Part shown: piece after piece, positions 14,322-22,207 of the stretch
How the letters are laid out: each line of letters begins with the position of its first letter
How positions within the stretch are numbered: the first letter of the stretch is position 1
Origin: a virus
Reading direction: 5' to 3' (one strand)
Virus record (IMG/VR): IMGVR_UViG_3300031837_000008
Coordinates: 32,857-96,856 of that record
DNA length: 64,000 nucleotides
Made by a program: the position numbers and the translations under genes
The notes under the pieces: generated by a model
The model's database searches: none
What the model was told of the DNA's origin: nothing
The model's input: the letters and a program-made list of their open reading frames with translations, nothing else

Positions 14322-14720
14322 ATGTTTGATATTCCGGTTGACCAAGTTTTATACGAGGCTGAGGAAGAGATTAGTGTTCTCCTCAACATAACCCGGAATA
14401 TCAATAGTTTCTTATTCGACAATCGTAATGTAGAATTAAGTACTGCTGATATTGTTTTTGCATCCGAGACTTTCCAGGAAAATGTAGGACTTAATCTGAC
14501 GGAAGTCCAGATGCGAGGTATTATAAGCTTATATCCTCATGCACGAATCAAACTAGCTTATTACGGAGAAGATACAGAGACTGTAGATTGCTTACTAGAT
14601 GCTTTTGCTCATTTCTTTCTCGGTTGTCAATGGCCAACTTACGGGGATGATGTAAGCCCAAATGTTTTCCGCCAAGCTATGCATGCCCGTATGCGAGCAA
14701 TGAAGTTCATCAATAACTAG
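14322..14720 (+). CDS. Hypothetical acidic protein
   Basis: 132 residues, predominantly helical and acidic at the N-terminus (VLYEAEEEISVLL). AAGGAACAAGATC gives the ribosome site, the same sequence as ahead of 13559. A CGTAAATAA precedes it. No recognised family. Confidence 0.6.
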   Translation: MFDIPVDQVLYEAEEEISVLLNITRNINSFLFDNRNVELSTADIVFASETFQENVGLNLTEVQMRGIISLYPHARIKLAYYGEDTETVDCLLDAFAHFFLGCQWPTYGDDVSPNVFRQAMHARMRAMKFINN

Positions 14721-14726
14721 ACAGCT

Positions 14727-15176
14727 ATGATTTCACACACTTCCGAAGTCGTGCAACTATTGAGTAACGAACAGCACGTGATGATACTAGATGGATCCGG
14801 AGTTCCGGCTATTGTCCATCACTATAGTCTGCCGTATCCGGTAATCAAGCACCTTAACTACATCAAGGTAGTAGAAACAGAACGTGTGTTGAAGGTGCCT
14901 AAGCACCAACAAGATTTTAGGTTTCCCTCATCCGCACCCGAGGCCCAGCCTATTTATGCTCACACCAAATTAGGATTTGACACTTATGGCGATCAAGCCT
15001 TAGTATGGAACATCGGGTTGAAGGCTTCTAACGGATTTTCCATTCCAAGCACGGCTGTCATTGACTCCTGTTATGTGCTGATTGATGAATCTTTAGTAAA
15101 ACAGCGGGCACCTATGGAGACCTTCGGTCGCGAAGCCTACTTGCGACATAGATATAACAACCATATCCTGGTCTGA
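14727..15176 (+). CDS. Hypothetical protein
   Basis: 149 residues, beta-rich, without membrane segment or recognised domain. It starts 6 nt after the upstream stop. The pattern VQLLSNEQHVMILDGSGVPAIVHHYSLPYP at the N-terminus suggests a compact beta fold. Confidence 0.6.
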   Translation: MISHTSEVVQLLSNEQHVMILDGSGVPAIVHHYSLPYPVIKHLNYIKVVETERVLKVPKHQQDFRFPSSAPEAQPIYAHTKLGFDTYGDQALVWNIGLKASNGFSIPSTAVIDSCYVLIDESLVKQRAPMETFGREAYLRHRYNNHILV

Positions 15177-15204
15177 GCATAGCCTCAACGTTACGGAGAA
15201 TTTT

Positions 15205-15396
15205 ATGGACAAACCAAGTTGGACTAATGCCCCGAATTGGGCTGAATGGCTATTCCAGTACGACCAGGATAGCTGGTACTGGAGCGAGTATGAGCCCATC
15301 AGGAACGGTAACTCTTGGGAGTCTCTACCCGGCCGCGCCGAGTACGCGGGACCGGGAGCCTTAAAAGTTAAGGAGCAAAGACCTCCTAACTCGTAG
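15205..15396 (+). CDS. Small Trp-rich protein
   Basis: 63 residues starting MDKPSWTNAPNWAEWLFQYDQDSWYWSEYEP. The (K/T)P-x-W-x-x-APxWAxWL...WxWxEYxP pattern is one I recall from many phage and prophage hypothetical proteins; no function is known to me. TTACGGAGAATTTT precedes the ATG. Confidence 0.7.
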   Translation: MDKPSWTNAPNWAEWLFQYDQDSWYWSEYEPIRNGNSWESLPGRAEYAGPGALKVKEQRPPNS

Positions 15397-15456
15397 GTAA
15401 ACCTTTAGCTGAGTTCTATCGGGTTTAGTTCAAAATTAGAAATAGAGAAAACAACC

Positions 15457-15708
15457 ATGGCAAAAATACTTGCAATAACGCCGAGTTCGGGACTCAGAAT
15501 CGAGGCCATCAAATTCGAAGATGGATCCAAGCGTATTTCAATCCGCCAAATCTACAAGACTAAGAAAGAACCGGATGACTGGAAAATAGGTCGTAACGGT
15601 ATTACCATTCCTTTTGAGAAAGCTGGACGGGTATCTGCAGCAATCAAGAATTTAGTTGACGATCCGGATCTGAATTTCAAACTGATTGAAGGTAAGGACA
15701 AAGACTGA
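15457..15708 (+). CDS. Small protein resembling PC4/p15 coactivator fold
   Basis: 83 residues. The stretch RISIRQIYKTKKEPDDWKIGRNGITIPFEKAGRV matches, by pattern, the PC4/p15 domain (beta strand, (I/V)R-x-x-Y, then K-x-G-x-x-G-I-(T/S)-(I/L), then helix), a single-stranded DNA-binding fold found in transcription factors and some phages. The match is by eye only, and a different small beta protein is possible. It is followed 2 nt later by the next gene. Confidence 0.5.
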   Translation: MAKILAITPSSGLRIEAIKFEDGSKRISIRQIYKTKKEPDDWKIGRNGITIPFEKAGRVSAAIKNLVDDPDLNFKLIEGKDKD

Positions 15709-15710
15709 TC

Positions 15711-16052
15711 ATGTTATCAATTCAGTACACCGATGTTCATCTCATAAAGACTACTGAAAATGGAGTCAACTCGTTTTCTTTAGTTTATGTGTACTCTAAT
15801 CCGTCAGAGACCAACTATTCAGAAATCGAGGTCCTGCGTTTTTCTAATTTGTGTCCCGAGAATTATGACTACTCTTTGGACATAACTGGTGTGGTGACTT
15901 CCGGCTTCTACACCGGAGACACAGTTAAAGCTTATGGTATTGCTTGGGACTGGTCGAAAGCGTGGATCGACGTAAAAACAGCAATTATTGAAGACTGTTA
16001 TAACGGGTGGGGAAGAAACCCCAGCGTAATAATGACTAAGGAATGGTCATGA
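15711..16052 (+). CDS. Hypothetical protein
   Basis: 113 residues, beta-rich, with several aromatic residues; no membrane segment and no recognised domain. Its stop overlaps the next start (ATGA at 16049-16052). Confidence 0.55.
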   Translation: MLSIQYTDVHLIKTTENGVNSFSLVYVYSNPSETNYSEIEVLRFSNLCPENYDYSLDITGVVTSGFYTGDTVKAYGIAWDWSKAWIDVKTAIIEDCYNGWGRNPSVIMTKEWS

Positions 16053-16321
16053 CCAATCAAGAACTTGCAGCCTACGTGTTTGACACCGTGGCTGGCATAG
16101 CATTCGGTGTTTCCGCAGCCACACTGGATTCTACATTCAAGAGTTTGGGTTTGGATGCTCTCCATATTCTGGACCTAGCTCTTACCGTAGAGCGCGAACT
16201 TCAAGTCCCGATTGACGAAAAATTGTTTACTCCGGAATCAAGGGTCAAAGATTTAGTATCCGAGGTGAACAAGCAACTGGTAAACTTACGTATCAGAGAT
16301 TTGAATCTAAATATTGTTTAA
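16049..16321 (+). CDS. Acyl-carrier-like protein lacking the serine
   Basis: 90 residues from the ATG that forms a 4-nt overlap with the upstream stop; an ATG two codons earlier is less well spaced from AAGGA. The helix pattern and the motif LGLDALHILDLALTVERELQVPID match the core of acyl carrier proteins, but the phosphopantetheine-bearing Ser of D-S-L is Ala37 (D-A-L). It therefore cannot be a normal holo-ACP. A canonical ACP lies 0.8 kb downstream. It may be a decoy or structural ACP that binds ACP partners without carrying an acyl chain. Confidence 0.7.
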   Translation: MTNQELAAYVFDTVAGIAFGVSAATLDSTFKSLGLDALHILDLALTVERELQVPIDEKLFTPESRVKDLVSEVNKQLVNLRIRDLNLNIV

Positions 16322-16333
16322 AGGATATTTGAC

Positions 16334-16777
16334 ATGAAAGATTATCGCGATACTGAGGACATTGACTGGGATTTGTTTCGAGATGCTTATGCCCTAATCA
16401 AGACTACATCTGACGAGGATATCGACCTAGAGAAATGGTGTCAGCCCCACATGGTTGACCCGTGTCGCACCTTGGCCTGTGCCGCTGGTACACTTGCAGT
16501 TAATCCCTTGTTTAATGATCGTGGACTTAAACGACATGTTCGGGGGAAACCTTATTGCATAGTTAATGGTGAGTATTTATCCGGTTTTGAAGCACTAGCC
16601 TGCGTTTTCAAAATAAGTCTAGTAGAGACTACTATTTTGTTTGGTATTCGCGGGATTGCGGGGGAACGAACCGCGATTAAGATTGCCGACAACGACCAAC
16701 CAAATCATTTGTCAGATCGTCAAGTCTGGCTCAACCGCGTAGAGCATTTCTTTGCCAGACATGGACAAATACTATGA
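16334..16777 (+). CDS. Paralogous family A protein, copy 3
   Basis: 147 residues. WDLFRDAYALIKTTSDEDIDLEKWC and LSDRQVWLNRVEHFFARHGQIL match the ends of the proteins at 5055 and 5507; the middle has a longer cysteine region (C-x12-C-x4-C: HMVDPCRTLACAAGT). AAGGATATTTGAC precedes the ATG. It lies between the two acyl-carrier-like genes. Function unknown. Confidence 0.75.
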   Translation: MKDYRDTEDIDWDLFRDAYALIKTTSDEDIDLEKWCQPHMVDPCRTLACAAGTLAVNPLFNDRGLKRHVRGKPYCIVNGEYLSGFEALACVFKISLVETTILFGIRGIAGERTAIKIADNDQPNHLSDRQVWLNRVEHFFARHGQIL

Positions 16778-17091
16778 TATCCCCGACTATAACCGGAGCA
16801 GGACTAGCTCAACTTTCAGCCGAATCTGAGTTGAAATCCAAAATGCAAATATCGTTCGATAGCTTGAGCGTCCAGTATCGTCAGTCTGAAGTTAATGACG
16901 AGCCGGTTGTTAACCTTGTATTTTTGAAAGACGGGAAATCTGTAGCCGAAGTTAAGCATTTGAAAATTCAACAACTACAGACCATAACATTCAGTGGACT
17001 TACAGGGACGATTCCAATCCAGATAGGAGGTTTCACCGGCCAGGACCTAGCCGATATGAAGACTGCAGCAACCTGGGTATCGACAGCCTAA
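16774..17091 (+). CDS. Hypothetical protein
   Basis: 105 residues, 4-nt overlap with the upstream gene. Beta-rich, ending in GLTGTIPIQIGGFTGQDLADMKTAATWVSTA. No recognised family; composition would suit a small structural or adaptor protein. Confidence 0.55.
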   Translation: MISPTITGAGLAQLSAESELKSKMQISFDSLSVQYRQSEVNDEPVVNLVFLKDGKSVAEVKHLKIQQLQTITFSGLTGTIPIQIGGFTGQDLADMKTAATWVSTA

Positions 17092-17120
17092 GTGCGAAAC
17101 TGATTGATGCATAGGACACC

Positions 17121-17129
17121 TAGTAAATA
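17121..17129 (+). promoter_or_regulatory. TAGTAAATA motif upstream of ACP
   Basis: TAGTAAATA followed by AAGTCAAC, 31 nt before the ACP start codon. It is one of the recurrent intergenic nonamers. Confidence 0.35.
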
Positions 17130-17151
17130 AAGTCAACTAAAGGATAAACAA

Positions 17152-17394
17152 ATGGAAACTAGTATTCAGGATCGGGTCATCAACATCGTAGCTGAACAGC
17201 TAGGACTAGCTATCTATGAAGTTCTTCCAACCTCAAACTTCGTCAATGACTTGGGTATCGACAGCCTAGACGAGCTCGAACTTTTGATAGCTATTGAGGA
17301 TGAATTCGAACTAGAGGTCAATAACGAGGAGGCAGAAAAGTTCAGTAATGTTCAAGAGGTTATCGACTACGTAACTGCGAATATTCAATCTTAG
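17152..17394 (+). CDS. acpP: Acyl carrier protein
   Basis: 80 residues, the usual ACP length. The motif LGIDSLDELELLIAIEDEF contains the phosphopantetheine attachment Ser38 in D-S-L, with the acidic helix II that binds ketosynthases and transferases. The protein is strongly acidic, as expected. AAAGGATAAACAA provides the ribosome site. Phage ACPs are known but rare; no other fatty-acid gene is visible here, so it probably borrows host enzymes, or modifies host acyl-ACP-dependent signalling. The Ser-less relative at 16049 is its neighbour. Confidence 0.93.
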   Translation: METSIQDRVINIVAEQLGLAIYEVLPTSNFVNDLGIDSLDELELLIAIEDEFELEVNNEEAEKFSNVQEVIDYVTANIQS

Positions 17395-17456
17395 TCTTAT
17401 AACCAGCAGCAAGAAAGTTAGAGTACCAATCACCCTTCCCAACAAGAGAAACAAAG

Positions 17457-18353
17457 ATGACAAACATTAATAGCATGGATCTGAAAACCTATCACCACGT
17501 CGTTGGCTCGTCGGCCAATGAATTCCAGGCCACCGGTCTGTCTTTCGGCCAGTATTTCCCCTGGTGCATTGTCCGCATGAACACAATGTACACGCTGCCA
17601 ATCAACGAAAGCCCGACGATCAAGGACGAATACCTGAACGAGCCCCCGGAAGCCAGACTTCAAAAGTTTCTTGGTGTACTTAGCGATGAGATCAGCGAGG
17701 GTCATGAAATTCTAGCCCTGATGCAGGCCCGTCGTGCATCACATGAAAATGTGGACATCACCGAGCAAGACGTAACTAATTTGGCGACCAGCAACGGCGT
17801 GTCGGCGAAACGTGCTAAGGCCACGGCAGAGACATTCATGAAAGCCTACCTGCATGACAAGAGCACAGGCTTCCAATTCAATGACGATGGCACCACAGAA
17901 GTCGAGCGCCAGATACTTGTAGCCTTGGGCGATTGGCTCGGTGACATGGTAGTCTACATCCGCAGCGAAAGTCTGAAGTATGGTATTCCTTTGGAGTCTA
18001 TGCTGGCCTGTATTATGGGTTCGAACTTTACCAAGCTCGACGAGAACGGGTTGCCTATCAAGAACGAGGCAACAGGCAAAGTCGAGAAAGGTCCGAATTT
18101 CATGCCACCCGAACAGCATATTTATGCCACCTTGTTCGGTACCCAAGAACTGATTACTGAATACGAAGGTGTGTCACAGTTGGTTAATGATTTCTCTGTT
18201 ATCGGTGAAGAATTGCTGTGTAACCCGATGACCGACATTCTTCATGCCGAAGGACTAGATACTGACGAAGATGAAGATGACGAAGCTGCGGATGAAGACT
18301 ATGACGAAGAAGAGGAACTTAAGGTTTGGTCGAAAACGTTGATAAATGAATAA
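17457..18353 (+). CDS. MazG-like nucleotide pyrophosphohydrolase
   Basis: 298 residues. The core from about residue 75 to 225 is an all-alpha NTP-PPase: an acidic helix with DEISEGHE, then EVERQILVALGDWLGDMVVYIRSESLKYGIPLE, and SNFTKLDENGLPIKNEATGKVEKGPNF-x-PPE. That 'SN-x-TKL...DGxP...GKVxKGPNxxPP' tail is characteristic of phage MazG/phosphoribosyl-ATP pyrophosphohydrolase-like enzymes, which hydrolyse (d)NTPs or alarmones to monophosphates. A very acidic tail (DEDEDDEAADEDYDEEEE) follows. The gene is closed by a strong terminator. Confidence 0.75.
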   Translation: MTNINSMDLKTYHHVVGSSANEFQATGLSFGQYFPWCIVRMNTMYTLPINESPTIKDEYLNEPPEARLQKFLGVLSDEISEGHEILALMQARRASHENVDITEQDVTNLATSNGVSAKRAKATAETFMKAYLHDKSTGFQFNDDGTTEVERQILVALGDWLGDMVVYIRSESLKYGIPLESMLACIMGSNFTKLDENGLPIKNEATGKVEKGPNFMPPEQHIYATLFGTQELITEYEGVSQLVNDFSVIGEELLCNPMTDILHAEGLDTDEDEDDEAADEDYDEEEELKVWSKTLINE

Positions 18354-18375
18354 CTCTTAATTATTGTGTGGTAAA

Positions 18376-18412
18376 GGAGGGTGGAACTAAAAATTCCACC
18401 CTTTTTCTTTTT
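18376..18412 (+). terminator. Rho-independent terminator
   Basis: GGGTGGAA (18379-18386), 7-nt loop, TTCCACCC (18394-18401), then TTTTTCTTTTTT. A textbook intrinsic terminator ending the MazG-like gene's transcript. Confidence 0.9.
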
Positions 18413-18467
18413 TATCTCGGGTTCGCAATTTTAGAATAACTAGTTTGGTTGCGCGCTCCCCTGTATT

Positions 18468-18722
18468 TTGGAAGCTAAATACAACAAGTATAAGCCTAGG
18501 CTTGACCTAATTTCCTGGTTAGAACTCAGGAACCTGAGCTGGATCGAGTGCGGACCTGCGGAGAATAGTGGTTATGTTGACTACATGGGTTGCATCTACA
18601 TTGATGTTCCTTTTGATATCGATAATTCAGATTACACCTTGTTAGCTGAGCGTCTAGAAAATAAAGATGGTACGCCGAAAAATCGCAACGTTCGTTTTCT
18701 ATATTGTGCGTATAAAGATTAA
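18468..18722 (+). CDS. Hypothetical small protein
   Basis: 84 residues if started at the TTG at 18468; there is no clear ribosome site and no ATG until much later, so the start is uncertain. Content is acidic and aromatic, with WIECG and YMGCIYIDVPFDIDN. No recognised domain. It lies between a terminator and the tagged gene at 18758. Confidence 0.45.
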   Translation: MEAKYNKYKPRLDLISWLELRNLSWIECGPAENSGYVDYMGCIYIDVPFDIDNSDYTLLAERLENKDGTPKNRNVRFLYCAYKD

Positions 18723-18757
18723 TCAGCGATTTTACTAAGTTGATTGGAGTCTCAACA

Positions 18758-19195
18758 ATGCCCAATAACATAATTAAACATGACGTAAAACAAGGCAAAG
18801 GTAGCAAGAAAAGTCTTGAACATAAATGGAAGGACGCTGAGGATAAGGCCAAGAAAAGCAGCGGCAAGAAAGAGCCCTATGCTTTGACTAATTATATTTA
18901 TCACAAAATGACAGGTAGCACTAAAGTTGAAGCAGCCTTACGCCTAGTCGCGGTCTCCAAGATGGAAGCAGATGCTTTCGAGGGTTGGGTAAATACACTG
19001 CAGTATGCGTATGAACGTCCGGACAACGAGGACTTCGTGATCGTTGACGCGCCGTTAAAAGACGTTGAGGCCAAGCTTTATGCAAACGACTGGGCAAAGG
19101 CTAGGTCCGCCGAGGTCAATCATTTCAGTAAAGGTGAGCACGAAGTAGAATTAGAGGACATAGGAAATAAAACAAAAATTATCAGCGTTGCGTGA
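18758..19195 (+). CDS. Hypothetical protein with internal AAxRL tag
   Basis: 145 residues from ATG 18758, behind TTGGAGT. Residues 1-54 are a very basic, disordered-looking lysine-rich segment; residues 55-64 are TKVEAALRLV, a copy of the AAxRL tag; the rest is an alpha/beta domain. The odd placement suggests that a basic DNA-binding extension was added ahead of the tagged unit, or that the tag separates two parts. It overlaps the unused early codons of the next frame. Confidence 0.6.
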   Translation: MPNNIIKHDVKQGKGSKKSLEHKWKDAEDKAKKSSGKKEPYALTNYIYHKMTGSTKVEAALRLVAVSKMEADAFEGWVNTLQYAYERPDNEDFVIVDAPLKDVEAKLYANDWAKARSAEVNHFSKGEHEVELEDIGNKTKIISVA

Positions 19196-19226
19196 GCTGA
19201 AAGTGAAAGTGCTTAAAAGGATTGAT

Positions 19227-20675
19227 ATGAAGGTTCAAATACACGCTGCACAACGACTGCTGGAGGATCAACACGAAAAACTAGCAACTCACAGAGGACA
19301 TATCCTGGTCCTAGGCTTCGGTGGTGTTGGTCAATCGATTCTCCCCGTAATTCTACGTCACCTCGATGTAAGTCCTAGCGCGGTAGTCGTTCTGGATAAA
19401 GAGGTACGCCCTGAATTTGCTAAATACGAAGATTTGGGTGTAACTTACGTTCATCGTGAAATCGTCAAATCTAATTTGGTGCCAACACTAAATGAATTAT
19501 TGAGTCCCGGTGACTTACTGATTAACGTAAGCTTGAACATAGACGGACTAGAAATCGTTGAGTGGTGCCTACAAAATAATGTGCTCTACATTGACACGTC
19601 TATCGAACGTTGGGCTACTGAACCCGACGAAATCATTCCGGAACTGGGTGAACGCACGCTCTACACAACGCATCAAGAAATGCGAAGAATGGCCTCGGCC
19701 TATCCTGGGGCCTCTACCTGTGTGGTGACGCATGGAGCTAATCCAGGTCTAGTTTCGCATTTTGTTAAAGCGGCGTTGCTCAAACTCGCAAAAGATACAG
19801 GTCTGAAAACAGGGACCCCTGAGTCCCAAGAGCAATGGGGAATGCTAGCTGAAGCCCTGAATGTGAAAATAATTCAAACGGCTGAGCGCGATACACAAAT
19901 TCTGAAAGAACCCAAGCGTGTTAATGAATTCGTCAACACCTGGAGCTGTGAAGGGTTCTGGGCTGAGGGTCGAGCACCAGCAGAAATGGGGTGGGGCACG
20001 CACGAAAAAGAGATTCCTGCTGACGGTAAAGAACTCGCTGGTGGCTCTGTGCTCTATCTAGAGCAACCGGGTGTGGAGACCACGGTTAAGTCGTGGGTAC
20101 CTTTGGGCGGTACATTCAACGGCTATTTGATTCAGCACTCGGAAGCCATCACTATCAGCGAATACTTTAGTACAGAGAATTATCGACCGACCTGTTACTA
20201 TGCGTATCAACCGTGTGATGCTGCAATTGCGTCTGTCCATGAAATGAAGGGACAAGAATTGTGGATGCACAGAAAGACCCGAATTGCTAAAAATAGTATT
20301 CAGAGCGGAATCGATGAACTAGGGGTCTTGCTTCTAGGTCATGAACGGAATGCCCTGTGGTACGGATCGCAACTTTCTATCGAAGAATCACGGGAACTGG
20401 TAGAAGGGCAAAACGCAACAACATTGCAGGTAGTGGGTTCAATGTTAGGTGCTATTGTTTGGATGCTGGACAATCCTAATCAAGGTTATTGCGAACCAGA
20501 GGACCTACCATTTGAATTCGTGTTAAACATCGCTTCGCCCTTCCTTGGGCCTATTGCTGCGGTCTACAGCGATTGGACGCCCCTAGCCCATGCAAATCGT
20601 GAACTGTATGACGACGAGCACGACGACTCAGATGTGTGGGCCTTTTCTAATTTTCGAACTGACAGTGGACTATAA
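19227..20675 (+). CDS. hss: Homospermidine synthase
   Basis: 482 residues, close to the usual bacterial length. Residues 25-36 (ILVLGFGGVGQS) are the Rossmann dinucleotide-binding loop of the saccharopine dehydrogenase/homospermidine synthase fold; further family blocks are DLLINVSLNIDGLEIVEWC, YIDTSIERW, VTHGANPGLVSHFVK, and ELWMHRKTRI. The enzyme makes homospermidine from putrescine and/or spermidine using NAD+. The start at 19227 (AAAAGGATTGAT ahead) makes the N-terminus MKVQIHAAQRLLED, an AAxRL tag placed in front of the catalytic domain. The Nudix gene follows after 1 nt. Confidence 0.9.
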   Translation: MKVQIHAAQRLLEDQHEKLATHRGHILVLGFGGVGQSILPVILRHLDVSPSAVVVLDKEVRPEFAKYEDLGVTYVHREIVKSNLVPTLNELLSPGDLLINVSLNIDGLEIVEWCLQNNVLYIDTSIERWATEPDEIIPELGERTLYTTHQEMRRMASAYPGASTCVVTHGANPGLVSHFVKAALLKLAKDTGLKTGTPESQEQWGMLAEALNVKIIQTAERDTQILKEPKRVNEFVNTWSCEGFWAEGRAPAEMGWGTHEKEIPADGKELAGGSVLYLEQPGVETTVKSWVPLGGTFNGYLIQHSEAITISEYFSTENYRPTCYYAYQPCDAAIASVHEMKGQELWMHRKTRIAKNSIQSGIDELGVLLLGHERNALWYGSQLSIEESRELVEGQNATTLQVVGSMLGAIVWMLDNPNQGYCEPEDLPFEFVLNIASPFLGPIAAVYSDWTPLAHANRELYDDEHDDSDVWAFSNFRTDSGL

Positions 20676-20676
20676 A

Positions 20677-21252
20677 ATGATAAAAGCAGCGTCACGACTT
20701 ATTGCTATAGAGGCGTCTAAGGATAAAGAGAATTGGGGACCCGGCATCAGAGGATATCACCAAGCAGTCGGAGCCTTAGTACTGGCCCTAGACACCGGTA
20801 ACTTTAGTTTCCAGCTACGTGGTCCTCATTCTGATACACCGAATTGCTACGGAACGTGGGGTGGCTCCGTTGACGGCGCAGAAGACTTGGTCAATGCCCT
20901 ACGCCGGGAACTCAGAGAAGAGACCGGCTATAACGGTGAGTGGTCTGTAATGCCGCTCAAGGTATCCAGAAATGGAAAAGGCTTTGAGTACCACACTTAT
21001 TTTGTTACTGTCCCCAAGCAGTTCGTAGTCAACCCAGAATCAGAATTCAGGTCAGAATCGACGGCTGCTATTTGGACAGCTTTCAATCAATGGCCTCAGC
21101 CAATGCATCCAGGACTTAAAGCGGTACTGGATGATCCACATGTGCAATTCGTGTTGGAGCAAGCCTTGAAACGTAGAGCACAGAATTTAAGCACGGGTGT
21201 CAAAGTCAATGCAGCATCCAGATTGGTTAACTCCGAACTTTCGATCCGCTAG
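20677..21252 (+). CDS. Nudix hydrolase with tags at both ends
   Basis: 191 residues. A complete Nudix box GX5EX7REUXEEXGU starts at GGSVDGAED and ends REETGY, so hydrolysis of a nucleoside-diphosphate-linked substrate is expected; the particular substrate is not predictable. The N-terminus MIKAASRLIAIEASKD and the C-terminus VKVNAASRLVNSELSIR are both AAxRL tags. It begins 1 nt after homospermidine synthase and ends just at a TAGTAAATA motif. The enzyme uses Mg2+ and probably acts in the cytoplasm or after delivery. Confidence 0.85.
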   Translation: MIKAASRLIAIEASKDKENWGPGIRGYHQAVGALVLALDTGNFSFQLRGPHSDTPNCYGTWGGSVDGAEDLVNALRRELREETGYNGEWSVMPLKVSRNGKGFEYHTYFVTVPKQFVVNPESEFRSESTAAIWTAFNQWPQPMHPGLKAVLDDPHVQFVLEQALKRRAQNLSTGVKVNAASRLVNSELSIR

Positions 21253-21258
21253 TAAATA
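21250..21258 (+). promoter_or_regulatory. TAGTAAATA motif overlapping a stop codon
   Basis: TAGTAAATA covers the stop codon of the Nudix gene and lies 28 nt before the dCMP deaminase start. It also supplies tandem stops (TAG TAA). Confidence 0.3.
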
Positions 21259-21285
21259 GGGTTCATACAACAACTAAATACAATA

Positions 21286-21747
21286 ATGACTCAGCCTCTA
21301 GACGATGACAAAATGTACATGGACTTTGCTAAACGTGCAGCCGAACGAAGTCATGCTCAACGACTTCAAGTAGGCTGCGTAATTGTGAAGGATGACTCTG
21401 TGGTGTCCTATGGTTGGAACGGCATGCCCCAGGGTTACGACAATACATGTGAACATTCGGTACTGTCAGGATCCGATGTAGGTAACAGCTATGTAATGCA
21501 TTTCGGTTTGAAGACCAACGATGAGGTCAGTCACGCTGAAATGAATGCTTGTGCAAAGTTAGCAGCATCTACGGTAAGCGCTGTTGGTGCCACGCTTTAT
21601 TGTACGCACGCACCCTGTATTGAGTGCGCGAAACTAATTCAAAGAACAGGTATTGCCGAGGTTGTCTTTGCCGATTACTATAGAGACAACAAAGGTTTGG
21701 CGTTGCTCAACAAACGTGGTATTAGAACTAGCCTTTTGATGTACTAA
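21286..21747 (+). CDS. Deoxycytidylate deaminase
   Basis: 153 residues. HAE (83-85) with the catalytic Glu, and PCIEC (110-114), form the zinc site of the cytidine/dCMP deaminase fold; the GCVIVKDD and GWNGMPQGYDNTCE blocks are typical of phage dCMP deaminases of T4 type. It converts dCMP to dUMP, feeding thymidylate synthesis and balancing the dNTP pool for replication of this phage. The following gene begins directly at its stop codon. Confidence 0.93.
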   Translation: MTQPLDDDKMYMDFAKRAAERSHAQRLQVGCVIVKDDSVVSYGWNGMPQGYDNTCEHSVLSGSDVGNSYVMHFGLKTNDEVSHAEMNACAKLAASTVSAVGATLYCTHAPCIECAKLIQRTGIAEVVFADYYRDNKGLALLNKRGIRTSLLMY

Positions 21748-22098
21748 ATGAAAAACATGAATTCCAATCCAAATCCCCAGGGCAATACCGATCATGTGTT
21801 CCACAAGAATCGTGTGTTCACAACCAATGACGCATGGCTAGCTATCAAAGAAAGTGTTGGGGTCTACGAGCTACCTAAAGGTTGGGAACGTATTTACGCT
21901 GGACGTAGCCTAACTATTGTTAATCCCAAACGATCCTTCATTTTCAAGGTAACGGTCAACCAAGAGCTGTATGTTGACCGGAAAATAAATGGTGTGTTCC
22001 ATAGCGAGCACCATCTATGCAAGTCGAATAAAGAACTGACTGACCTAGCAGTCCAAATACTGGATATGGCTGTTCCGAAAGTTCAGAATTTGCAGTAA
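21748..22098 (+). CDS. Hypothetical protein
   Basis: 116 residues, starting directly after the deaminase stop; an ATG three codons on is an alternative. Mixed alpha/beta with an Asn/Pro-rich N-terminus. No membrane segment, no recognised family. Confidence 0.55.
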   Translation: MKNMNSNPNPQGNTDHVFHKNRVFTTNDAWLAIKESVGVYELPKGWERIYAGRSLTIVNPKRSFIFKVTVNQELYVDRKINGVFHSEHHLCKSNKELTDLAVQILDMAVPKVQNLQ

Positions 22099-22207
22099 CC
22101 ATTTTGTGTCTAGGTTGACACAAAAACCTGGACCCTTAGGTCGATTCTGAGCTAGGGACCAGTCTTTAACCTTGGCAGAGATGCCTAATTACTAGGAATA
22201 GACAATA
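22099..22207 (+). other. Structured untranslated region
   Basis: The gap before 22208 holds a perfect hairpin TTTTGTGTC-TAGGTT-GACACAAAA, then the partly complementary CTGGACCC and GGGACCAG, then GGC-AGAGAT-GCC close to the next gene. The folded look suggests a leader with regulatory structure or an attenuator. No gene is visible. Confidence 0.4.
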
